NCBI GenBank assembly: GCA_017476305.1 | Contig: JAFVAA010000120.1 | Location: forward strand, 1-12,110 | Origin: Lachnospiraceae bacterium | GTDB taxonomy: Bacteria; Bacillota; Clostridia; Lachnospirales; Lachnospiraceae | Direction of reading: 5' to 3' | DNA: 12,110 nt | In this document: positions 1-5,707 of the stretch, piece after piece | How the letters are laid out: each line of letters starts with the position of its first letter | Numbering within the stretch: the first letter of the stretch is position 1 | Notes under the pieces: generated by a model | Databases searched by the model: none | The model's input: the letters and a program-made list of their open reading frames with translations, nothing else | What the model was told of the DNA's origin: nothing | Position numbers and translations under genes: made by a program

Positions 1-1
1 A

Positions 2-119
2 AAAGATTATGTGATGGAAATCCCTATACTGTTAGGGAAATCTTTTCTGAATCCCCGCCAGAGTAAACAACCGAATATGCAGATAAAAAGCGGAGGTGAA
101 AACCCTCTCTATTTCTAGT
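2..119 (+). CDS. Possible C-terminal end of an upstream gene
   Basis: A frame is open from the left edge of the window to a TAG at 117-119, about 38 codons, ending in SGGENPLYF. The ending reads like an ordinary protein tail, but an open stretch of this length can also occur by chance in AT-rich DNA, and a second frame is open for 21 codons over the same bases. I do not recognise the family. A small inverted repeat, CCCTA at 22-26 with TAGGG at 33-37, lies inside it. The rest of the stretch up to the promoter at 180 shows no gene. Confidence 0.25.
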
Positions 120-179
120 GCAAAAAACCGTGAATGGTAACATTGGGAAGAAACCACAGGAATTTCTGTAAAAAACAAG

Positions 180-209
180 TTGTGTTTCTTTTCTGCATCG
201 GTGTATAAT
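180..209 (+). promoter_or_regulatory. Probable sigma-A promoter of the ATPase/HNH unit
   Basis: TTGTGT at 180-185 and a perfect TATAAT at 204-209 are separated by 18 bases, with TG directly before the -10 hexamer. The first gene starts 63 bases beyond the -10 box, giving a leader of about 55 bases. The -35 match is weak, so the good -10 box carries most of this call. Confidence 0.5.
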
Positions 210-271
210 GTGAAATGAGATGGAAATCGGTTATTTCGATGAGATAGATTAGTTTGAAAGGATAATTGGAC

Positions 272-1519
272 ATGGAGCACTTTATTACTCAAATTAAAGT
301 AGAAAAATTATTACATTTGTCAGATATTTGTATAGAGTTACGACCAGATGTCCGTACAAATCTGCTATTAACCGGGAAAAATGGTTCTGGTAAAACTACA
401 GTTTTGCAGGGGATTAAAAAATATCTTAAGGCGATTGCTGATAACCAGTTACAGCTTATAGAGAGCCATTACCCTAAACTAATAAATTATGCTAATGATA
501 ATATAAGAAATGCAGTTAATGAAAATGAAAAGTATTCTGCAGAACAGGATTATCAGACGTATTTAAATATGGTAAAGCAGTATAAGGATGGAATTTATAC
601 GGAATTTAATAATCAAGACGGTCTGGATGGTCTGTTTATGGATGGAAAATTTATTTTAGCATATTATAGAGCGGATAGACAGATTAGGATTATTAGACAG
701 AAAAGCGTAGAGGATGTGGTTTTAGAGAAAAGATATTCTCTGGAGTCAAATCCGGGACAGGTGCTTTTAAAATATCTGGTGCATCTAAAAACTCAGCAGG
801 CCTATGCGAGAAATGAAAATGATATAGAAATTGTAGAAAAGATAGAAAAGTGGTTTGAGCGTTTTAGTGGAGCATTAAAAGTTCTATTGGATGACCAGAA
901 TATAGAACTTAAATATGATTACAAAAATTATAATTTTGAAATTATAGAGGTGGGAAGAAATCCTTTTGGCTTTGACCAATTATCAGATGGCTATTCGGCG
1001 GCGATACAGATTGTGGCAGATCTAATCCTTCGAATGGAGCAGAATTGGTTGAAAAGGGGTGAGCTGAGCTCCTATGATGCAGAGGGGATTGTACTTATTG
1101 ATGAGTTGGAAACGCATCTGCATATAGGGTTACAGAAGACGATTCTTCCATTTTTGACCAGCTTTTTTCCAAGGATACAATTTATTGTTTCCACGCATTC
1201 ACCATATATTTTGAATTCGATAGAAAATTGTGTGATCTATGACCTGGAAAAAAGGATTCGGATGGAGGATATGTCTGGCTATTCGGCAGAGGGAATTGTA
1301 GAGGGGTATTTCGATCAGAATCAGTATTCGAAAGCTCTTATGGAAAAGGTAAGGAAATATGAAAATCTGGTGGAAAATCTCAATCCAACGGAAGAAGAGC
1401 AGGCAGAACGTGCCAAAATACGTACAGAGCTAAAAAAACTTTCAGGGGATTTATCAAGAGAAGCAAGAAGTGCATTTGAAGAAATAGAGGATAGAAGGAA
1501 GCAGCATGATAAAGTTTGA
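272..1519 (+). CDS. ptuA: AAA/ABC-type ATPase, Septu PtuA-like defence protein
   Basis: This 415-residue cytoplasmic ATPase resembles PtuA, the ATP-binding partner of the HNH nuclease PtuB in the Septu anti-phage system. Visible motifs, numbered from ATG 272, are a Walker A loop GKNGSGKTT at 35-43, an ABC signature LSDGYSA at 237-243, Walker B IVLIDE at 273-278 and the switch histidine in STHSPY at 307-312. The C-terminus, from about 370, is charged and probably coiled coil. I chose ATG 272 over the TTG at 266 because AGGA at 259-262 lies 9 bases upstream of it. The gene overlaps the next by 14 bases. It reads as full length with no broken motif. It is visibly richer in A and T than the kinase operon downstream, which fits acquisition by transfer. 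The alternative is an OLD-like or retron-associated ATPase of the same fold. The ATPase call is firm; the Septu assignment rests on the HNH neighbour. Confidence 0.8.
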   Translation: MEHFITQIKVEKLLHLSDICIELRPDVRTNLLLTGKNGSGKTTVLQGIKKYLKAIADNQLQLIESHYPKLINYANDNIRNAVNENEKYSAEQDYQTYLNMVKQYKDGIYTEFNNQDGLDGLFMDGKFILAYYRADRQIRIIRQKSVEDVVLEKRYSLESNPGQVLLKYLVHLKTQQAYARNENDIEIVEKIEKWFERFSGALKVLLDDQNIELKYDYKNYNFEIIEVGRNPFGFDQLSDGYSAAIQIVADLILRMEQNWLKRGELSSYDAEGIVLIDELETHLHIGLQKTILPFLTSFFPRIQFIVSTHSPYILNSIENCVIYDLEKRIRMEDMSGYSAEGIVEGYFDQNQYSKALMEKVRKYENLVENLNPTEEEQAERAKIRTELKKLSGDLSREARSAFEEIEDRRKQHDKV

Positions 1520-1863
1520 AAGAAAGAATACAAAAAAATCTGAATCTGAAATATGATTGGAATAATTTATTTTTGGCTTGTGCGCATTGTAATAATATGA
1601 AAAGCGCAAAATATGAGCCGATTTTAGATTGTTCCAAAATAGATGTGGATCGGATGGAGGCTACTAATATTCGAAGGATATTGAGAAAGGATTTGTCCGA
1701 TTTTAAAAATTTGATTCGTGATTATGAAGAGGCAGAGGAATATGAAAGAGAGGATTACATTGCCGCAATACGGAAGGAAGTGAGTGCAGGTGCACCTTTT
1801 GCTGCATTTAAGAGATGGATTTTATGGGACAACGGGGAAAAGTATCGTGCATGTGGCCTGTGA
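1506..1863 (+). pseudogene. ptuB: Degenerate HNH endonuclease, Septu PtuB-like
   Basis: The expected start is ATG 1506, inside the end of the ATPase gene, giving MIKFERKNTKK, a typical opening for this family. That frame stops at TGA 1554-1556. The rest is in the +1 frame: KYDWNNLFLACAHCNNMK, then ILDCSKIDVDR, then EATNIRRILRKDLSDFKNL, and finally PFAAFKRWILWDN. These match the second half and tail of the TIGR02646/PtuB type of HNH protein. Missing are the first CxxC pair and the Glu-His of the HNH fold, which normally lie between the N-terminus and YDWNN, so the catalytic histidine is absent. A second stretch of family sequence seems lost between IDVDR and EATNIRR. The family is usually about 200-plus residues; here about 118 remain. 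The frame change sits at an A7 run (1532-1538). A TTG at 1516 could start the downstream part alone. I infer no nuclease activity. Confidence 0.75.
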
Positions 1864-1895
1864 GTATAAAAATAGTAATGGGATAGAACAACACG

Positions 1896-1921
1896 CTTAG
1901 AAGTGGTACATAACTTCTAAG
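1896..1921 (+). terminator. Hairpin after the ATPase/HNH unit, possible terminator
   Basis: CTTAGAAGT at 1896-1904 and ACTTCTAAG at 1913-1921 form a perfect 9-bp stem with an 8-base loop. The stem is AT-rich, and a T5 run at 1927-1931 follows after five bases. It lies 32 bases after the HNH stop. Because the T run is displaced, this could instead be an operator-like palindrome. A further small palindrome, CCTTTAAAGG, follows at about 1932-1941. Confidence 0.4.
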
Positions 1922-1950
1922 GGTGATTTTTCCTTTAAAGGGGAAAATTT

Positions 1951-2100
1951 ATGTATAAAATCAAAAATTTTAAAAACCAAGTCGAATTTTTTACGGGATA
2001 TAGATTAAAGGCACTTAGGAGCTGGTGCCTGAATGGTACGGTTAAGGATGTAAAGAGGAAAGGCATTATCATTTACAGAAAGTTCGTCCGTGGAGGATAA
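1951..2100 (+). CDS. Possible small basic protein, 49 residues
   Basis: ATG 1951 to TAA 2098-2100 encodes 49 residues beginning MYKIKNFKNQ and ending YRKFVRGG. It is rich in lysine and arginine, with one cysteine and no obvious membrane segment. A purine-rich AAGGGGA at about 1938-1944 sits at a usable distance upstream. It occupies most of the 270-base interval between the HNH remnant and the sigma-factor gene, which otherwise shows no gene. I do not recognise the family. It could be a real small protein, a remnant, or chance, since stop-free stretches of 50 codons are not rare in such DNA. Confidence 0.3.
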   Translation: MYKIKNFKNQVEFFTGYRLKALRSWCLNGTVKDVKRKGIIIYRKFVRGG

Positions 2101-2134
2101 TGAAAAGAACATGATAGTACGGGGAGGTGCGCAT

Positions 2135-2695
2135 ATGACGGATGAGGAGATTGTGGGATTATATTGGGCACGAAGCGAGGATGCAGTGACGCAGACGCAG
2201 AAAAAGTACGAGCATTATCTGACAAAGATTTCCTACAATATTCTTTCGGATTTTGAGGATTGCAGAGAGTGCGTGAATGACACCTATCTGGCTGCGTGGA
2301 ATTCTATGCCGGAGCATCGTCCCAGTATACTTTCTGCATATTTAGGAAAATTGATTCGCCAGATTTCGATTGATGTGTTTCGGAAAAAGCACAGCCTGAA
2401 AAGACATGCCTCGGAGTATGCGTTGTCACTGTAGGAATTAGAGGATGTGATAGCGGGGGAAGGCTCACCGTAAAAGGAGTTCTTCGCGGAAGATCTGAAA
2501 GAAAGCATTCATCGTTTTCTTTTAGAGCTTTCTGAGGAGGAGCGCAATCTTTTCATCGGTAGGTACTATTTTTTCGATTCCCTGAAAAGGACGGCTGCCT
2601 ATCTGGGAATGAGCGAGGCGAAGGCTAAAAGCATGCTTTATCGTACCAGAAAGCGTTTAAAGGAATATCTCGTAAAGGAGGGGTACGAAGGTTGA
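2135..2695 (+). pseudogene. RNA polymerase sigma-70 family factor, two in-frame stops
   Basis: This would be a cytoplasmic ECF-like sigma factor that directs RNA polymerase to its own promoters. ATG 2135 follows a strong GGGAGGTG at 2122-2129. Region 2 is visible in DCRECVNDTYLAAWNSMPEH and in LGKLIRQISIDVFRKK. Region 4, with its helix-turn-helix, is visible in RTAAYLGMSEAKAKSMLYRT and RKRLKEYLVKEG. All of this is in a single frame, but TAG 2432-2434 (after ALSL) and TAA 2471-2473 (after AGEGSP) interrupt the linker between regions 2 and 4. Apart from these stops the length (about 186 codons) and sequence look complete. Two different stop codons make recoding unlikely. The frame ends at TGA 2693-2695, inside the first hairpin of the following array. 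The usual membrane partner follows. A 99-residue region-2 fragment could still be translated. Confidence 0.85.
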
Positions 2696-2821
2696 AAAAA
2701 ATCTCTGATGAGCATTTTTTTCAACCAGCAAGTTTGTGTCGAAGCCACAAACTTGTGTAATCCGACACGAGAAAATGCTTGCATTTTCTCGTGTGGTGCC
2801 TCAGCAAAAAATTGCTTCGGC
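2691..2821. repeat. Array of four adjacent hairpins between sigma gene and partner
   Basis: Four inverted repeats follow one another. H1: GTTGAAAAAAAT 2691-2702 with ATTTTTTTCAAC 2714-2725, a perfect 12-bp stem covering the sigma stop codon. H2: CAAGTTTGTG 2729-2738 with CACAAACTTG 2746-2755, perfect 10 bp. H3: ACACGAGAAAATGC 2765-2778 with its complement 2781-2794, perfect 14 bp with a 2-base loop. H4: GCC/GGC and AGCAA/TTGCT within 2798-2821. Other pairings are possible: GTGTCG 2736-2741 with CGACAC 2763-2768, and loop CGAAGC 2740-2745 with GCTTCG 2814-2819. It resembles a compound palindromic intergenic repeat such as a REP/BOX or MITE-like element, and it ends just before the ribosome binding site of the next gene. 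An RNA regulatory role is a second possibility. Confidence 0.75.
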
Positions 2822-2833
2822 ATGGAGGTAAGT

Positions 2834-4498
2834 ATGAGAAAGAATGATTTGATTGATGCAATCGGAGAACTGAATGAGGAGCTGGTGGAGAGGGTAAATC
2901 TGCTGCGTCAGGGGGAGGCACAGGCAAATGCTGCCCGGAAAAAGAGGATAAGAAACTGGATTATTCGGATGACGGTAGCTGTGGCATGTCTGGGACTGAT
3001 CATGGCGGGAATCCGGTGGAGGATGACATATTATATCAATCGTGGTCTGGGTTCGGGAACCGGAAGCGAAGACAGAAAGGGTGCCTTTTATATGTCCTAT
3101 GAAGGTCCGGTTTTTCCGCTTTCTCTGATGGGAGCAGATTCAGAGATTACTGCAGAGAGAAGTCTTACTTTTGATTTTTCGCCTTATATTAGTCCGTCAA
3201 ATGCAGGAGAAGAAAAGAGTATAGAAGATGATTCCGTGGATGGGGACAGCTATGAGTCGGAAAGTATCATTACAGATTCGTATTTGCTGCGTTTGACAGA
3301 AGGAAAAAAGGGTTCCGAAGCGAAGAAAGTCATCTGCAGCTATCCTTTTGCGGCAAGCCTTAGCAGTGCGTTAGAGAAAAAGCCGGTGATTCGGGTAAAT
3401 GAAAGGGAGGTAGAAACAGAGCTTCATATCGGTCCGGTTTTTATAACCTTTGAGAATACAGAAAATGGAAAGGAGAGAGAGGGGACAGATGTTTCAGAGC
3501 CATCCTCGTGGAAAGCATATCAGGCTGTGATAGAGGCAGGATATCAGGGAGAGGCATTTGATGCGTTTCCAGATCTTTCGATGCCGGTGACGGTTTATGA
3601 GGTGAAAAACATGTATGGGGAAAGCAGCGGGGAGGCAGAAGCACCTACCCTTAATCTGGAATATCGGCTGAACAGGAAGAAAACAAAAATCCTCAGCTAC
3701 GGTTTCAATGGCTTTAACAGAAATTTTGAATCAGAGCCTTTGGCAGAGGAGAGCAGAAGTGTTTTCATCGAAGGAGGCGGCAGTGCTTATGTGATTGTGC
3801 TGGGGGAGGATATCAGGGACTATAAGCTTTTGGCCTATACCGATGGTGGCTGTGAAGAGCGGATGGAAAATGCAGGAGGGGATGTGATACGGTACGAGAC
3901 GACTTTAGGAGAAATTTTAGCACGGTTTGCAGAGGAGGAATGGAAAGAGAAGGCAAATGAGATTGAAAAAGAGAAGGCATTTGAGCAGGAGGATTCCGGG
4001 GGTTATCAGCAAAGCAGGGTGACTGGAGAGATTCTGTCTGCTATCTCAAAGGAGGATTTTTATCATTTGACGGCAGAATTATTGGCTGAAAAATATGGTC
4101 TGGTTTCGAAGGATTCAGAGATGGAGGATCAAACTTTAGACGGCTTTTTAGAGGACATTTTCAGTTTTACGGAAAGCTCGTCACGCATTATGTATCTGAC
4201 ATTTGAGGTGCCGGTATCCGGAGAGAATGCTGCCTTGGTTTCTGCCTCTATGGTAAAGGAAGCGAGCATAGATTATCGCGATGCACGGACAGGGGGAGAT
4301 GCGGAAAGAAATGGATATGATATGGTGACTACGCTTGGAAGTAATCTGAATTTTTCAAAGCAATGTGCATCTGTCAGCCATACGGAGGCGGTAGAAATTT
4401 TTTCCCAGGATTTCGGATTTGATTTAGAAAAAGGCGTAACGGAGGTGGAGCTTGATTTAAAAAAGGAACACTACTATATAGAGGTAAAGCGAAAATAA
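2834..4498 (+). CDS. Single-pass membrane protein, partner of the sigma factor (anti-sigma-like)
   Basis: This 554-residue protein begins MRKNDLIDAIGELNEELVER, the N-terminal pattern of the membrane protein usually encoded after this type of Clostridia sigma factor. Residues 1-42 are cytosolic and end in a basic patch (RKKRIRNW). Residues 43-62 form one hydrophobic membrane segment. The remaining 490 or so residues are outside, acidic, and match no domain I can name. By position it is inferred to bind or sense for the sigma factor, as anti-sigma proteins do, but no zinc-binding anti-sigma motif is visible. ATG 2834 is chosen because GGAGGT at 2824-2829 precedes it; an in-frame ATG at 2822 lies on that site. 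The frame is intact, unlike its partner's, so it may be an orphan. The hairpin array separates it from the sigma gene, where tight spacing would be expected. Confidence 0.7.
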   Translation: MRKNDLIDAIGELNEELVERVNLLRQGEAQANAARKKRIRNWIIRMTVAVACLGLIMAGIRWRMTYYINRGLGSGTGSEDRKGAFYMSYEGPVFPLSLMGADSEITAERSLTFDFSPYISPSNAGEEKSIEDDSVDGDSYESESIITDSYLLRLTEGKKGSEAKKVICSYPFAASLSSALEKKPVIRVNEREVETELHIGPVFITFENTENGKEREGTDVSEPSSWKAYQAVIEAGYQGEAFDAFPDLSMPVTVYEVKNMYGESSGEAEAPTLNLEYRLNRKKTKILSYGFNGFNRNFESEPLAEESRSVFIEGGGSAYVIVLGEDIRDYKLLAYTDGGCEERMENAGGDVIRYETTLGEILARFAEEEWKEKANEIEKEKAFEQEDSGGYQQSRVTGEILSAISKEDFYHLTAELLAEKYGLVSKDSEMEDQTLDGFLEDIFSFTESSSRIMYLTFEVPVSGENAALVSASMVKEASIDYRDARTGGDAERNGYDMVTTLGSNLNFSKQCASVSHTEAVEIFSQDFGFDLEKGVTEVELDLKKEHYYIEVKRK

Positions 4499-4506
4499 GT
4501 GTCATC

Positions 4507-4535
4507 TTGAAATAGCAAAAGTAAAATGATATGAT
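4507..4535 (+). promoter_or_regulatory. Promoter of the binding protein / kinase operon
   Basis: TTGAAA at 4507-4512 and TATGAT at 4530-4535 are each one base from the sigma-A consensus and are spaced by exactly 17 bases. The start codon of the next gene is 69 bases beyond the -10 box. No operator-like repeat is evident between them. Confidence 0.6.
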
Positions 4536-4603
4536 AAGGATAAGAAATAGGAATGAAACGTAAAATTGGTTTCTGATTCAGTAATATGCGGAAGGAGTAC
4601 GGG

Positions 4604-5707
4604 GTGAAAGCGAAAAAACTGGGAAGCATGGGCATATTGGCGATTTTGGCGGTCGTGGTCTTTGTCGGTATCATTGTGCTGATTATGAATTTTAACCTCC
4701 AGACCGATGAGGGAAAACCTCGTGTGGGATGTGTGCTAATCGGGACACGTGATGACCAGGGCTGGAATGAAAGCCACTACGAAGGACTTTTGGAGGCGTG
4801 TAAAGCACAGGGATGTGATTTTCAGGTAGTGGAAAATGTGCCGGAAAAAAGGATGGACGTTAGTCAGGCAGTTGAGGGGCTGATAGAGGATAAATGCAAT
4901 GTCATTTTTCTGACGAGCTATGGGTACGGGAAATATGCAGCTCCGATAGCAAAGGCGCATCAGGAAACGGCATTTTATGTGATCTCAGGGGATGAAACGG
5001 CAGAAAATCTGACGACTTATTTTGCGAGGCTTTATCAGGTGCGCTATCTGGCGGGAATCGTAGCGGGTGCTGCGACAAAGACAAATACACTCGGCTATGT
5101 GGCATCCAGTCCGAATTCACAGACGAATTGCGGTATCAATGCGTATACACTGGGAGCCAGACTGGCAAATCCGAAGGCGAAAGTGATTGTGCACTGGACC
5201 AGAAGCTGGAATGATGAAGCCGAGGAAAAAAAGGCAGTGAAGCGTCTGAAGGAAAAAGGAGCGGATGTGATTGCGTATCATTCAGATAAAGCGTATTCCA
5301 TAGAGGCGGCTGAAGTGGAGGGGCTTTATTCCATTGGGTATGATGCGATTTATGGGGAGTGGTCTGATAAATTTCTGACGGCATCCCTTTACGATTGGGG
5401 AATGCTCTATACACAGATTATCGAGGATTATCTGAGTGGCAGGGCGAATTTTTCCAGGGAATATTTAATGGGACTGCAGGAGAAGGCAGTGAAGTTAGCG
5501 GACTTTTCTCCTCTTGTTTCAGATGAAACGAAACGTCTGTTAGCACAGGAGAGCGAACGGATCATGACAGCCAGAGATGTTTTTTCCGGCGTAATCTATG
5601 ATAATGCGGGGAGACTACGCTGTGAAGAGGATGAAAGGATCAGCGATGAGGAAATGTTTGCAGGCATGAACTGGTTCGTGGAGGGAGTCGAAAATGACAA
5701 AGAGTAG
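4604..5707 (+). CDS. BMP/PnrA-family substrate-binding protein, membrane-anchored
   Basis: This 367-residue protein belongs to the basic membrane protein (BMP) family of type-1 periplasmic-binding folds; characterised members such as PnrA bind purine nucleosides. Residues 9-29 (numbered from GTG 4604) are a hydrophobic segment. No cysteine follows it, so this looks like an uncleaved anchor instead of a lipoprotein signal. The binding fold begins RVGCVLIGTRDDQGWNESHY, the family's first strand and substrate loop, with tryptophan where phenylalanine is more usual. NVIFLTSYGYG (about 104-114) and LAGIVAGAATKTNTLGYV (about 150-167) are further family patches. GTG 4604 is preferred over ATG 4586 because AAGGAG at 4592-4597 lies 6 bases before it, while ATG 4586 has no such site. 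It overlaps the kinase gene by 14 bases. With no permease or ATPase nearby, it probably acts as a sensor that presents its ligand to the kinase. Confidence 0.8.
   Translation: MKAKKLGSMGILAILAVVVFVGIIVLIMNFNLQTDEGKPRVGCVLIGTRDDQGWNESHYEGLLEACKAQGCDFQVVENVPEKRMDVSQAVEGLIEDKCNVIFLTSYGYGKYAAPIAKAHQETAFYVISGDETAENLTTYFARLYQVRYLAGIVAGAATKTNTLGYVASSPNSQTNCGINAYTLGARLANPKAKVIVHWTRSWNDEAEEKKAVKRLKEKGADVIAYHSDKAYSIEAAEVEGLYSIGYDAIYGEWSDKFLTASLYDWGMLYTQIIEDYLSGRANFSREYLMGLQEKAVKLADFSPLVSDETKRLLAQESERIMTARDVFSGVIYDNAGRLRCEEDERISDEEMFAGMNWFVEGVENDKE

Noticed and set aside
2432..2473. Stop-codon recoding to rescue the sigma factor
   Set aside because: The two stops are different (TAG and TAA), and TAA and TGA are used as ordinary ends elsewhere in the window, so recoding is unlikely.
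2638..2823. Minus-strand frame starting MPKQFFAEAP across the hairpin array
   Set aside because: Its apparent codons come from the palindromic repeats. Similar frames are expected wherever such an array occurs, so it is better explained as structure than as protein.
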